Positions 25,995-35,380 of a stretch of 64,000 nucleotides of DNA are shown one piece after another. The stretch spans positions 1,860,001-1,924,000 of the forward strand of contig NZ_CP150901.1 of assembly GCF_038050405.1 (NCBI RefSeq), written 5' to 3'. This DNA comes from Paraburkholderia sp. IMGN_8 (GTDB lineage: Bacteria; Pseudomonadota; Gammaproteobacteria; Burkholderiales; Burkholderiaceae). The notes under the pieces were generated by a model. That model saw nothing but the letters and a program-made list of their open reading frames with translations. It was not told the origin of the DNA and did not search any database. The translations under genes and the position numbers were made by a program. The first letter of the stretch is position 1. Each line of letters begins with the position of its first letter.

Positions 25995-26965
25995 TTTTTT
26001 TGCCTTCGCGGCGCTTTGGTTGTTCGCTTACGGTGTTGGCCTTTCCTTGATTTCTTAGTGGTTTATTGGCGTCGCCCCTGTGCTGTTTGTCTGCTCGGCG
26101 CTTTGGTTGTTCGCTTACGGCGTTGGCCTTTCCTTGATTTGATATTGGTCTATTAGCGTCGCCCCTGTGCGGGGCAGGCACTTACTTTCTTTGCCGCCGC
26201 AAAGAAAGTAAGCAAAGAAAGCGGCTTCACACCGCTAATTCTTAAGCGGGTCCCCTGGCTTGGAGGAGGTAGTGGAGCATCTGGAATCGGTGTTCTCGCA
26301 CATTTTGCGTGAGCGACAAGGCAGTCATCCTTCCGGCGGCGCTGCGCGCGCCGTCGCGGTACTTCTCAAAACCGATTGGGCGTGCGCGCCTTCGGCGTCA
26401 TCCTTCCCGCCTCGCACTGCGTGCTTGGCGGGACGGTCTGCCAGGGAAACCAGTGACTTCGTTCTGGTTTGGTGGGAGCGATCGGCTGCGCCTCGGCGAG
26501 GTGCCTAAGTTTGGGTGTGCGACCTACCATGCTGGGCGAGACGTCGGCGCTGACACTAGCGGGGGCGGTATTGCGAAGTAACGCCGAACACCGAAACTGG
26601 CGGGCGATATTGTGAAGTAACGCCGAGCGCCGAAACCAACGGGCAGTTTGATGAAGTACCGCCACGGCGCGCGCAGCGCCGCCGGAAGTATGACTGCCTT
26701 GTCACCAGCGCGAAATGTGCGAGAACACAGATTCCAGATGCTCCACTGCCTCCTCCAAGCCAGGGGACCCGCTTAAGCGTTAGCGGTGTGAAGCCGCTTT
26801 CTTTGCTTACTTTCTTTGCGGCGGCGCCCCGAAGGAAGTCCACTTGGTGGGCAAAGAAAGTAAGTGCCTGCCCCGCACAGGGGCGACGCTAATCGACCAC
26901 TAAGAAATCAAGGAAAGGCCAACGCCGCAGGCACACAGACAAAAAGCGCCGCGCAGGCAAAAAAC
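25995..26965. repeat. Palindromic element R1, full length with doubled outer module
   Basis: Two inverted arms flank a centre of about 300 bp. From outside in, the left arm has a T-tract with GCCTTCGCGGCGC, GGCCTTTCCTTG, a hairpin around CCCCTGTGCGGGG, the perfect hairpin ACTTTCTTTGC/GCAAAGAAAGT, AGCGG..CCGCT, GGGTCCCCTGGCTTGGAGGA and TCCGGCGGCGC. The right arm (about 26650-26965) mirrors it and has an extra roughly 28-base insert (26830-26855). The outer module is duplicated on the left (25995-26060 and 26095-26155). The centre holds two 39-bp units (26564-26641). It separates two divergent hybrid kinase genes, and the frames in it are not called as genes. Confidence 0.9.
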
Positions 26966-27154
26966 GAAACCAAAACCCACCACTGCAGGCAACAGCAATT
27001 CACATGCCCGACTTCAAACAACAACCCACAGGTGTTTTCCATATCGTGCCAGGCTAGGGATAACGCCAGAAGTGCGGTAAATTCCAGAAAAAGGGAATAA
27101 GCGCACGAACAACCGCCGAAACACCGTGCAGTGCCAACCTTGCCCCGTTTTTTC

Positions 27155-29323
27155 ATGGAGATCATGACCGTGCAACGTGCGGAACGCGCCGCAGTCGATT
27201 TCCCGATGCCATCGCGTAACTTCTCGATAGCACGGCGCGTGCTGTTGACCGTGCTTGCCGTTTCGATAGCGTTTCCGCTGGCCTGCCTGGCGGGCTACGG
27301 CTATTTCGATTACGAGCGCCGCATCGCCGATTCGAATGACATGATCGACAGGCTCGCGCGCGTGGCCGAAGAACAGGCCGTCAAGGTGCTGGACCTCAAT
27401 CAGCAGATGGCCTCGCGTATCGTCGAGCTAGTGGGCGACGAGGACGACACGCGCATTCGCGCGCACGAAGCCGCGTTGCATGATCGCTTGCGCGAGATCG
27501 GCGGCGATTTTCCACAGGTCGCGTCGATCGCGGTGCTCGGCGCGGCCGGTGATCTGCTTGTGTCGAGCCGCGCCTATCCTGCGCCTGTGCTGTCGGTCGC
27601 TCAGCGCGAAGACTTCACCGCAGCCAAAGCAATGCGCCCGAAGCCGTATTTTTCACTGCCGATGTTCGGGCAGCTGTCGCGAACCGATGTGTTCAACACG
27701 GCAATCGGCCGCTCGGGGGAAAGCGGGCAATTCCTCGGTGTCGTGTCGGTAGCGCTGCGCAACGAATATTTCTCGCGTTTCTACCGTGATCTGACGAATG
27801 GCGATGAGTCGCTGTCGCTAGGCTTATATCGCCAGGACGGTAATCTGCTAGTCCGTTATCCAGTGTGGCCGGCGGGTGCTCAGCCAAAAGCGCAGAGTGC
27901 GTTTGCCACTGCGCTGCGTGACAAACAGCTGTTCGGCCACATCCGCCTGACCTCGACGGTGGACGGCGTCGAGCGCTTGCTGGCATTTCGCCGCGTCGGC
28001 GACTATCCGCTTTACGTAATGAGCGCTTACGCTACCGCGTCGATCGCCGACGCGTGGCGCCGTCATTTCATGCTGATCGCGGCGATCACGGCCATACCGT
28101 GCCTGGCAATCTGGCTGCTGGTGTTTTTCTCGCTGCGTCAGCTAGAAGGGGAACGCCGCGCATGGGAGCGCTGGCAGGGCGAAGTGGCGATGCGTCTTTC
28201 CGCCGAGGCGTCGAGCCGGCAGTTGCTGCGCATGGGGGCACTCGGCAATCTGGTCGCCAATGTCGCGCACGATTTCAACAATCTGTTGATGGTGGTGTCG
28301 GCGAATATCGAGCTTGCGCGACTGAAGCGCTTCAACAACCTCGAAAAAGAAGTACTCGCGGTGGAGCGTGCAACCGCCACCGCTGAGTCGCTGACGCGGC
28401 GTCTATTGAGCGTCGCGAAAAAGCAGCCGCTCAAACAGGAACCCATCGACCTCGCCAGGTGGCTGCCGGCAGCCGTGCCGCTGATCGATGCGGCGCTCGG
28501 CGACAACGTGGAAATAGCGTTGAACATGGTCGACAACGTTTGGCAGGTGCTGGCCGATCCGACCGACCTCGAATTTGCGCTCGTGAATCTGGCCGTCAAC
28601 GCGCGCGATGCGATGCCGCGTGGCGGCCGTTTCGTCATCCGCTGCCAGAACAATCGGCTGGTAGGCAGCGATACGGTGTTGCCGGATGGCGAATACGTGC
28701 TGATCGCCTGTTCGGACGACGGCGAGGGCATGCCCGAGACGGTCGCGCGCCGCGCGTTCGAACCGCTGTTCACCACCAAGCTGCGCGGTTCGGGCTCGGG
28801 ACTCGGCCTCGCCCAGGTTCTCGCGATGTGCGAACAGGCGGGCGGCACGGCTAGGATCGACAGTGTGCCGGGCAGCGGTACCACAGTCAGGCTGTATCTG
28901 CCGCGCTATCGCGAGCGTCATAAGGCGGTGGTGTCCGACGCCGAAACGGTGCGTCAGCCGGCCCCTTCGTCGCTCGGCATGGTCTTGCTGGTCGAGGACA
29001 ACGAGGACGTGGCGGCGGGCGTGGCCGCGGTGCTGGAAACCTTCGGCTGTGAAGTGCGGCATGAACCCACCGCCGACCTTGCACTCGACGTGTTAAGCGG
29101 CGGCGCAAAGTTCGAGCTCGTGCTATCCGACATCCAGATGCCGGGCAGGCTCAACGGCATCGACCTCGCGGAAAAAGTGCGCACTGCGTGGCCAGCGCAG
29201 AAGATCGCGCTAATGACCGGCTACGCCGACGAACTCGAACGGGCTCGCCGTCTCGGCGTGGCGATTCTCGCCAAGCCATTCAATATTGACGAACTGCACG
29301 CATTGGTTGCTTGCGAACCGTAA
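27155..29323 (+). CDS. Membrane hybrid histidine kinase with periplasmic sensor
   Basis: The 722-residue protein has a transmembrane helix at about 28-50, a periplasmic dCache-like sensor region (about 55-300), and a second helix at about 305-328. The dimerisation segment is NLVANVAHDFNNLLMVV with phospho-acceptor His372. This AHDFNN form is common in kinases of the HisKA/two-receiver group. The ATPase domain shows NLAVNARDAMPRGG, DDGEGMP and GSGLGLAQV. A receiver domain (about 608-720) has Asp659 in LVLSDIQMPG and a conserved Lys in LAKPFN. Start codons at 27155 and 27164 are both possible; GGAG just before the second favours it slightly. It is divergent from the other hybrid kinase across element R1. 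Confidence 0.9.
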   Translation: MEIMTVQRAERAAVDFPMPSRNFSIARRVLLTVLAVSIAFPLACLAGYGYFDYERRIADSNDMIDRLARVAEEQAVKVLDLNQQMASRIVELVGDEDDTRIRAHEAALHDRLREIGGDFPQVASIAVLGAAGDLLVSSRAYPAPVLSVAQREDFTAAKAMRPKPYFSLPMFGQLSRTDVFNTAIGRSGESGQFLGVVSVALRNEYFSRFYRDLTNGDESLSLGLYRQDGNLLVRYPVWPAGAQPKAQSAFATALRDKQLFGHIRLTSTVDGVERLLAFRRVGDYPLYVMSAYATASIADAWRRHFMLIAAITAIPCLAIWLLVFFSLRQLEGERRAWERWQGEVAMRLSAEASSRQLLRMGALGNLVANVAHDFNNLLMVVSANIELARLKRFNNLEKEVLAVERATATAESLTRRLLSVAKKQPLKQEPIDLARWLPAAVPLIDAALGDNVEIALNMVDNVWQVLADPTDLEFALVNLAVNARDAMPRGGRFVIRCQNNRLVGSDTVLPDGEYVLIACSDDGEGMPETVARRAFEPLFTTKLRGSGSGLGLAQVLAMCEQAGGTARIDSVPGSGTTVRLYLPRYRERHKAVVSDAETVRQPAPSSLGMVLLVEDNEDVAAGVAAVLETFGCEVRHEPTADLALDVLSGGAKFELVLSDIQMPGRLNGIDLAEKVRTAWPAQKIALMTGYADELERARRLGVAILAKPFNIDELHALVACEP

Positions 29324-29454
29324 GCCCGTCAATGTACCGCGTCCCGGCACCTGAAGACCCGCGGCACACTGTTTGCTGATCTCCGCAACTCGCCGGAGAC
29401 ACGGCCCGCCACGACTTCATGTTTTCCGGCATGGCGGACCGTTTGATGCCCCGG

Positions 29455-30474
29455 CTACTCCTTTTCCTGCGCTGCGTCGTACTGGCCGAGCGCCGCCGCG
29501 CTGTTCAGACGCGCGCGCTTGAGCAAGGCCTTTTGCGCTTCTTCGACGTTGCTTGCCTCGCCCTTCCAGGCTTGCAGCGGCGGTTCCTGCAATGCGCGTC
29601 CATACGAAAAACTCAGATTCCACGGCAGTGGCCCGAAGCGATTCATTGCGTCGAGATTGGCCGTTGCGTCTTCCGGCGTCTGCCCGCCGGACAGGAACAC
29701 GATGCCCGGCACCGCCGACGGCACCGTGCGTTTGAGCACCCGCAAGGTTTGCGCGGCGATCTCCGCGACGGTGGATTGTTGAGCGTGATCCGCGCCGGCC
29801 AGCACCATGCTCGGCTTCAGCAGGATGTGTTCGAGTACGACACGATGCCGATGGAGCGCATGAAAGACCTCATGCAACACCGCCTCGGTCACTTCGGCGC
29901 TGCGCTCGATGGTGTGATCGCCGTCCATCAGCACTTCCGGTTCGACGATCGGCACGATGCCCGCTTCCTGAGAAATTGCCGCGTAACGCGCTAACGAATC
30001 GGCATTTGCTTCGATCGCGAGTCGGCTCGGCAGGCTTGCTGTGATGTTGTAGACCGCGCGCCATTTCGCAAAGCGCGCGCCTTGCCGCTTGTAGTCGACG
30101 TAGCGCCTGGCGAGGCCGTCGAGGCCCTCGGTGATTTCGTCGCCGGGCGCGAGCGCGAGCGGGACCTTGCCGAGGTCTACCTTGATGCCCGGCACGATGC
30201 CGTTTTTGGCGGCGAGTTGGGGAAACGACGTACCGTCGTCTGCTTTCTGACCGAGCGTTTCTTCGTAGAGGATCACGCCGCTGACGAACTCGCCCAGACC
30301 GGGCGTGGTCAGCAGCAGATTGCGGTACGCGCGGCGGTTTTCCTCACTGGATTCGAGGCCGATTGTCTTGAAGCGTTTGGCGATGGTCGGGCCGCTTTCG
30401 TCGGCGGCGAGAAGACCTTTGCCGGATTGAACCATCGCATCGACGGTGGCCTGCAGTTCGCTATGGGTGCCCAT
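29455..30474 (-). CDS. Class I fructose-bisphosphate aldolase
   Basis: The 339-residue Schiff-base aldolase cleaves fructose 1,6-bisphosphate into two triose phosphates. It has the class I (animal/plant-like) pattern: GKGLLAADESGPTIAKRF near the start, FAKWRAVYNI in the middle, IVPIVEPEVLMDGDH, and the Schiff-base lysine in LEHILLKPSMVLAG (Lys220). FLSGGQTPEDAT and LSFSYGRALQ complete the barrel. Most proteobacteria use the metal-dependent class II enzyme for glycolysis, so this is probably an accessory aldolase. A GGGAG site nine bases upstream supports the start. YjbQ and thioredoxin genes lie upstream on the same strand with gaps of 110 and 55 bp. Confidence 0.93.
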   Translation of the reverse strand: MGTHSELQATVDAMVQSGKGLLAADESGPTIAKRFKTIGLESSEENRRAYRNLLLTTPGLGEFVSGVILYEETLGQKADDGTSFPQLAAKNGIVPGIKVDLGKVPLALAPGDEITEGLDGLARRYVDYKRQGARFAKWRAVYNITASLPSRLAIEANADSLARYAAISQEAGIVPIVEPEVLMDGDHTIERSAEVTEAVLHEVFHALHRHRVVLEHILLKPSMVLAGADHAQQSTVAEIAAQTLRVLKRTVPSAVPGIVFLSGGQTPEDATANLDAMNRFGPLPWNLSFSYGRALQEPPLQAWKGEASNVEEAQKALLKRARLNSAAALGQYDAAQEKE

Positions 30475-30584
30475 GAGATGTTGCTCCCTCTAAACCGGTT
30501 GGCGGATAAAGCAGTGCAGCAAACGCGTTTGCCGACACATGCTGCCGGTGCTTGCTGCCGTAGTTCGACAGTGCCGGCAGCACA

Positions 30585-31004
30585 TCATTCGCCGATCAGG
30601 TGCAGCACGATATCGCGCGGCTGCGTGTGACGGCGATGTTCGAACAGATAAAGACCTTGCCACGTGCCGAGCACCATCTGTCCGTGCTCGACGGGTACCG
30701 ACAATTGCACCTGCGTCAAGGCCGTGCGAAGGTGGGCCGGCATATCGTCCGGTCCTTCCGCATCGTGTTCGTAACGCCCGGCGTCTTCGGGCGCGAGGCT
30801 CGCGAAATAGCGTTCCAGATCGCGTTGTACGGAAGGATCGGCGTTTTCCTGGATCAATAACGAGGCCGATGTGTGACGGCAGAACAGCGTTAGCAAGCCG
30901 GTGCCGATTGCCTGTTCGGCGACAAAGCGGCGCGCCTCGTCGGTGAACTCGACGAGTCCGCGGGTGCGGGCCTTGATGCTCAAGTGGTGGATGGCTTGTC
31001 GCAT
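30585..31004 (-). CDS. YjbQ/UPF0047 family protein
   Basis: The 139-residue protein is a full-length member of the UPF0047 (YjbQ) family. It contains LLTLFCRHTSASLLIQENADPSVQRDLE and HGQMVLGTWQGLYLFEHRRHTQPR, with the histidines grouped as in the family's metal- or phosphate-binding site. Database names call the family secondary thiamine-phosphate synthase because overexpression can bypass a thiE defect; the physiological role remains unclear. It lies between the aldolase and a thioredoxin gene on the same strand, and the three may share a transcript. Confidence 0.9.
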   Translation of the reverse strand: MRQAIHHLSIKARTRGLVEFTDEARRFVAEQAIGTGLLTLFCRHTSASLLIQENADPSVQRDLERYFASLAPEDAGRYEHDAEGPDDMPAHLRTALTQVQLSVPVEHGQMVLGTWQGLYLFEHRRHTQPRDIVLHLIGE

Positions 31005-31059
31005 AACATGTGCTCGGGTTTGCTCGCTTGTGCGGTGTGGTGTTTTGCTTGCGTGCGGG

Positions 31060-31380
31060 TTAGAGCGATGCGAAGGCTTCGGCGATCTCGGTCGCGCTGG
31101 TGGGGCGCACTACGCGTGAGATTTCGGCGCCGTCGCGCATGAAGATCAGCGTTGGCCATAGTTTGACCTTGAAGGAGCGGCCTAGCGGCCGGCCGGGGCC
31201 ATCTTCGATTTTTAGATGCCGGATGTTGGTGTGTGGCTCCAAGGCCTTGGTGATGGACGCTTGCGCGCCCTGGCAGTAGCCGCACCAGTCAGTGCCGAAC
31301 TCTAATACCGTGGCGCCAGGGAGGGTGTTTACCTCGGCGCGCGAGGGGGCTTTCTGTGAATATGCTGTTTGTGTGGGCAT
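31060..31380 (-). CDS. Thioredoxin-family protein
   Basis: The 106-residue thioredoxin fold protein has active site WCGYC (Cys33, Cys36) instead of the canonical WCGPC. It keeps the cis-proline segment as KLWPTLIFMRDG. There is no signal peptide, so it is cytoplasmic. The Pro-to-Tyr change in the redox motif should shift its potential relative to general thioredoxins and suggests a special partner. ATG 31380 is the only start giving a normal fold. An open frame extending to 31611 is formed by the adjacent palindromic element and is not part of the gene. Confidence 0.9.
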   Translation of the reverse strand: MPTQTAYSQKAPSRAEVNTLPGATVLEFGTDWCGYCQGAQASITKALEPHTNIRHLKIEDGPGRPLGRSFKVKLWPTLIFMRDGAEISRVVRPTSATEIAEAFASL

Positions 31381-31510
31381 CGTTACTCTCGATGTTTTTT
31401 TGCCTGTACAGGCAGGGGGTTTGTTGCTGATCGCGGTTTTTTTTCGCTGATCGCGGATTTGGTAAGAGTAGCAGTTATGGGTTGGGGCGTCAGTGAGGGT
31501 GGCAATTGGG

Positions 31511-32390
31511 TTTTTTTGCCCTTCCGGCGGGTTTGTCTGTTTGCTTACGGCGTTGGCCTTTCCTTGATTTCTTAGTGGTTTATTAGCGTCGCCCCTGTGC
31601 GGGGCAGGCACTTACTTTCTTTGCCCACCAAGTGGACTTCCTTCGGGGCGCCGCCGCAAAGAAAGTAAGCAAAGAAAGCGGCTTCACACCGCTAACCCTT
31701 AAGCGGGTCCCCTGGCTTGGAGGAGGCAGTGGAGCATCTGGAGTCTGTGTTCTCGCACATTCGGCGCTGGTGACAAGGCAGTCATACTTCCGGCGGCGCT
31801 GCGCGCGCCGACGCGGTACTTCATCAAACAGCCTGGCGGTTTTAGCGCCTGCGCCTGGTTCGGCGCGGTGGCTCGCCCTTGTGTCCCCAATGCCTGGCTA
31901 AGGCAATAGCGTCTCACTCGGAGTGGTGAGCGCACTCACACAGCCAGGCACTTCGCCTCGGCGAGGCGCCGAAGTGATTTGCAGCTTGCGGAAAAGTAAT
32001 GCCCGGCGATTGGTTCGGCGGGACGTAGAATGTTGTTACGGCTTGAAGGGTACCGGGGGCGGTTGCCTTAACGTGGCGCGGAACCGGCCAGATGGTTTTG
32101 TGAAGTACCGCTACGGCGCGCGCAGCGCCGCCGGAAGTATGACTGCCTTGTCACTCACGTCGAATGCGCGAGGGCACCGACTCCAGATGCTCCACTACCT
32201 CCTCCAAGCCAGGGGACCCGCTTAAGAGCTGGCGGTTTGAGCCGCTTTCTTTTGCCTACTTTTCTTTGCGGCAGGCAAAAAAAAGTAGGTGCCCCCCCGC
32301 ACAGGGGGAACGCTAATAAACCAATATCAATTCAAGGAAAGGCCAACGCCGCAGGCAAACAGCCAAGAAGCGCCGAGCAGGCAGCAAACC
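31511..32390. repeat. Palindromic element R2, arms of mixed subtype
   Basis: The left arm (31511-31830) is subtype B, with core CCCCTGTGCGGGG, the hairpin ACTTTCTTTGC/GCAAAGAAAGT and the GTGGACTTCCTTCGGGG insert. The right arm (32095-32390) is subtype A, with a core close to CCCCCCGCACAGGGGG and hairpin letters CTACTTTTCTTTGC. The inner parts are alike in both. The centre of about 265 bp is unrelated in detail to the 39-bp repeat centres. It lies between the divergent thioredoxin and DUF2628 genes. Confidence 0.88.
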
Positions 32391-32420
32391 ATTGACCTGC
32401 CATCGCATTCAGGAAAGAAA

Positions 32421-32720
32421 ATGGGAAAGAGGATCTACCTGCATTACCCCGGCAAGGACGAAACCGTCGCGGTCGCCACCGGCTTCAGCTGGGGCGCATT
32501 CCTGCTAGGTTTCGTGTGGGCTTTGTCGAAAAGAATGTGGTTTGCCGCCTTCATCATGTTGTCGGTCAATATCATGTTTTTCTTTACGGACATCTGGGGC
32601 AGTGTGGGCGATCTGATCGGACTGGTGCTGTCGATCCTGTTCGGCATCGCTTGCGGCGTCTATGGCAATCTATGGCACCTCCGGACGCTCGAAAAACGCG
32701 GTTACGTCGTTGTGCGCTGA
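32421..32720 (+). CDS. DUF2628 small membrane protein
   Basis: The 99-residue protein starts MGKRIYLHYPGKDETVAVATGFSW and has the DUF2628 pattern: a short polar start, GFSWGAFLLGFVWALSKRMW, then two hydrophobic helices and a basic tail (HLRTLEKRG). It is probably an inner-membrane protein of unknown function. AGGAAAG just upstream of ATG 32421 is a good ribosome binding site. It begins only about 30 bp past the right end of element R2, so the element may contribute to its 5' untranslated region. Confidence 0.85.
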   Translation: MGKRIYLHYPGKDETVAVATGFSWGAFLLGFVWALSKRMWFAAFIMLSVNIMFFFTDIWGSVGDLIGLVLSILFGIACGVYGNLWHLRTLEKRGYVVVR

Positions 32721-32829
32721 TGTAAAGGCGAGAGCGGCAAAGCGGGAGCGGATATTGCCAGGTCGTTGCTCATGCCACGCCCGCCGGAGCACGCCCCTTA
32801 GCGTTCCCATGCCGTCACGGAGGCATCCA

Positions 32830-33330
32830 ATGCCGATAGCATTCGCTACACCTGCCGCTGCATTCACCGCGCTCCCCGCACTTATCCGACGCAGTCTGCC
32901 TGGCGCAGCGCTAATCTCGTCGCTATGCGCTGCGCCGCTTGCCTACAGCGCCGACCCCGCCGCGGCGCCACCACCAGCCGGGGCTGCCGCAATACCTGCC
33001 GCGGCGTCAGCAGCGACCGCCGGCGACGACACGTTCCTCCTCACCGTCTTCCTGCGTCACGACGAATCCAGGCCGCTGCCGAAAATCAACGACCAGTTGC
33101 GCGCGCAAGGATTCTTCAAGACCTTTCCGCCGCCGGGTATCGAAGTCGTATCGTGGTACGTGATGATGGGCATCGGCCAGGTGGTCACGTTGCGGGTGCC
33201 GGCGAGCCGTCTGCGCGAGGTCAACCGGGCGATCGAGACGACCGCGTGGGGCGGCTATCGCACCGAGTTTTATCCGACCTACGATTACAAGGCACAAGCG
33301 CAGCAAATGCGTGCAATGGACGGTAAGTAG
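32830..33330 (+). CDS. Exported hypothetical protein
   Basis: The 166-residue protein has a cleavable-type signal sequence (ALIRRSLPGAALISSLCAAPLAYSA), then a 25-residue Ala/Pro linker and a compact domain of about 100 residues. That domain begins DDTFLLTVFLRHDESRPL and includes GFFKTFPPPGIEVVSWYVMMGIG and WGGYRTEFYPTYDYK. I do not recognise a named family. The aromatic-rich, well-ordered C-terminal half suggests a stable periplasmic domain. GGAGG seven bases before ATG 32830 decides this start over the ATG at 32809. No obvious partner is adjacent. Confidence 0.75.
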   Translation: MPIAFATPAAAFTALPALIRRSLPGAALISSLCAAPLAYSADPAAAPPPAGAAAIPAAASAATAGDDTFLLTVFLRHDESRPLPKINDQLRAQGFFKTFPPPGIEVVSWYVMMGIGQVVTLRVPASRLREVNRAIETTAWGGYRTEFYPTYDYKAQAQQMRAMDGK

Positions 33331-33504
33331 TCTTCACCGCGTCGTCAGTTCAACAGCAACGGCGTGCATCGCGAATGTGGGACGCGGGGTGTGCGGGTTT
33401 ACGCACAAGCAAGGTAAGCCGATAATGCCCCGTCGATCCGGCCACGAATTCTTTGGCGCCCATAGCGCCTGGCAGCGGCTCGCTTTCCCTGACCACCGCC
33501 ACCC

Positions 33505-34827
33505 GTGTTGAAGACCTCACGTTTTTTCGACCTGCTGCGAATCCCTGGCTTCAAGCCGCTGGCTGCCGCCACACTCATGCTCGGTGTGGCGATGTCGTTT
33601 ACCGCGCCGTATCTGTCGCTGTTCGGCGTCGAACGCGCCGGCATGACGCCATTCAGGCTCGGCGTATTCATGACGCTGATCGCCGCCAGCGGCGTGCTCG
33701 CGAGTACCTTCGCCGGCCGCTGGAGCGACACGAGCGGCCGACATCGGCCATTGTTGCTGGCGTCGTTGGCAGCCGCCGCGCTCGGCTATCTATGTTTATG
33801 CGTCGTGCGTGACTACCGGTTGTTGCTGGTGGTCGGCATTGCCTTTATCGGCGCGGGCGGCTCGGCCATCTCGCTGGTGTTCTCGTTCAGCCGCGCCGCG
33901 CTGCCGGTGCCGGACCAGGCGCAGCGCGCGTTCGCCAGCGCGACCTTGCGAACCATTTTGTCGGCGGCATGGGTGTTTGGTCCGTCGGTGGGCGCATTGG
34001 TGCTCGCGGCGAGTGGTTTCTATGGGCTCTTTCTGTTCGCCGCGGCAAGTTTCGCGGCCTGCGCGACGATCGTCTGGCGCATGCAGGAGCCGCAAGGTCA
34101 TCTGGGCGATCACACGGTGGAGGACACGGCGTCGGAGCCGTCAGCGTCGATCACGGTGCCGCCGTTGACCGCGCCCGGCGAAGATGCGCACGAAGACTTG
34201 CCGGGCGTCGCGTCGCCGAGCGACATCCGTCGCGCGGTGGCCGCGCTCACGCTGCTCGGCCTCGCTGCCAACGCGACCATGATCGTGCTGCCGCTCTACA
34301 TCGTCCATGGCCTGAACGGCACGCATCTGGACGTGTCGATCATGCTCGGTCTCGGCGCGTTGACGGAAATCCCGATGATGCTCGCGCTCGGCGCGAAATC
34401 GTCGACGCTGCACAAGCCGAACTGGCTGGCCGCCTGCGCGGCGGTGCATGCGGTCTATTTCGTCGCAATGTCGCTGGCGGGGCACGTCGACGTGCTGATC
34501 CCAATGCAGATGCTCAACGCGTTCGTGGTCGCGGTGACGTCTTGCCTTGGCATGACCTATGTACAAGACCTGATGCCGGACTCGCCTGGCCGCGCCACCG
34601 CGCTGTTCTTCAACGCCGCGCGGCTTGGATCGATTCTGTCCGGCATATTGTCGGGGTTGCTGGTGCAGGCGCTCAGCTATCGCGGCACGTTCCTGTTCTG
34701 CGGTCTGCTGGCGCTCTCCGCGCTGATGCTGTTCGCGGTGCCGGGCTACCGCTATCCATTGATGTGGCGGGCGGCGCAGCGCTTTGTGCGGTCGCAATAT
34801 GGGAAGCTTCGGGAGAGGCAGGAGTAG
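33505..34827 (+). CDS. MFS transporter, sugar-efflux (SET)-like
   Basis: The 440-residue protein has 12 predicted membrane segments and MFS loop motifs, notably GRWSDTSGRHRP after helix 2. It resembles the sugar efflux transporter (SetA/B) group, which exports sugars or drugs by proton antiport; the resemblance is moderate. A hydrophilic central loop (about residues 195-240) separates the two six-helix halves. The start is probably GTG 33505 (VLKTSRFFDLL). It is transcribed apart from the upstream exported protein. Confidence 0.82.
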   Translation: MLKTSRFFDLLRIPGFKPLAAATLMLGVAMSFTAPYLSLFGVERAGMTPFRLGVFMTLIAASGVLASTFAGRWSDTSGRHRPLLLASLAAAALGYLCLCVVRDYRLLLVVGIAFIGAGGSAISLVFSFSRAALPVPDQAQRAFASATLRTILSAAWVFGPSVGALVLAASGFYGLFLFAAASFAACATIVWRMQEPQGHLGDHTVEDTASEPSASITVPPLTAPGEDAHEDLPGVASPSDIRRAVAALTLLGLAANATMIVLPLYIVHGLNGTHLDVSIMLGLGALTEIPMMLALGAKSSTLHKPNWLAACAAVHAVYFVAMSLAGHVDVLIPMQMLNAFVVAVTSCLGMTYVQDLMPDSPGRATALFFNAARLGSILSGILSGLLVQALSYRGTFLFCGLLALSALMLFAVPGYRYPLMWRAAQRFVRSQYGKLRERQE

Positions 34828-34862
34828 GGGGAGCTGTTGAACTGTATCCCGCCTTTTCTTAC

Positions 34863-35021
34863 ATGAATTACATGCTGATGAGCCACGTCAACGTCGTCGC
34901 CGCGTACGCGCATCTGATGAGCCGCGATCCGGTGCGCGCCGCCGAACAAGCGACTGTGCCTGCTGAAATTCCGGCCGCCGATCGCGGGATGGAAACTGCT
35001 AAATCTGTCCCTCGCACCTGA
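34863..35021 (+). CDS. Possible 52-residue small protein
   Basis: A short frame starting MNYMLMSHVNVVAAYAHLMS and continuing RDPVRAAEQATVPAEI has codon use like its neighbours (mostly G or C in third positions). It begins 35 bp after the MFS stop. No family is recognised and there is no strong ribosome binding site. It could be a real small protein or a relic. The following 360 bp to the 6-phosphogluconate dehydrogenase gene hold no other convincing gene. Confidence 0.35.
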   Translation: MNYMLMSHVNVVAAYAHLMSRDPVRAAEQATVPAEIPAADRGMETAKSVPRT

Positions 35022-35380
35022 AGAGCCATGCAGCATTGCGTGATCTGCGTGCTGGCGGGTGCGCGTTTGAAAGCGGCGTTGACGGTGTAAGGCGACAGTC
35101 AGCCAATTCGATGCATCCGGCAGAGCGAGGCGCTGGGCATGCGCGCAGCCGGAACGTTGCGCTGCGCAAAGGCTCTTCAACGCGGCGTATCGTCGGTTTG
35201 GCGTCGCGAGCGGTGCCGGTTTCGCTGCGCAGACGATCGGAGGCTGATACCGTTTGGCTGGCACAGGCATATAAAGGCATCTACAGTTACCGGAGTGACG
35301 GGCAGTCGCTCAGACACATCACGGCCGCAGTGCAACGAACGAAATCAATCAGCGCAACGATGCGCTTCCTGGAGCGGGAT

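Noticed and set aside
26556..26843. Recurrent small ORFs starting MDFLRGAAAKKVSKESGF and MPAPHRGDANKPLRNQGK in several places
   Set aside because: They come from the arms of the palindromic elements, appear on both strands because of the inverted symmetry, and have no ribosome binding site.
29403..29442. Possible stem GGCCCGCCACG with CATGGCGGACC downstream of the second hybrid kinase
   Set aside because: The stem has mismatches, a long loop and no T tract, so it is not convincing as a terminator.
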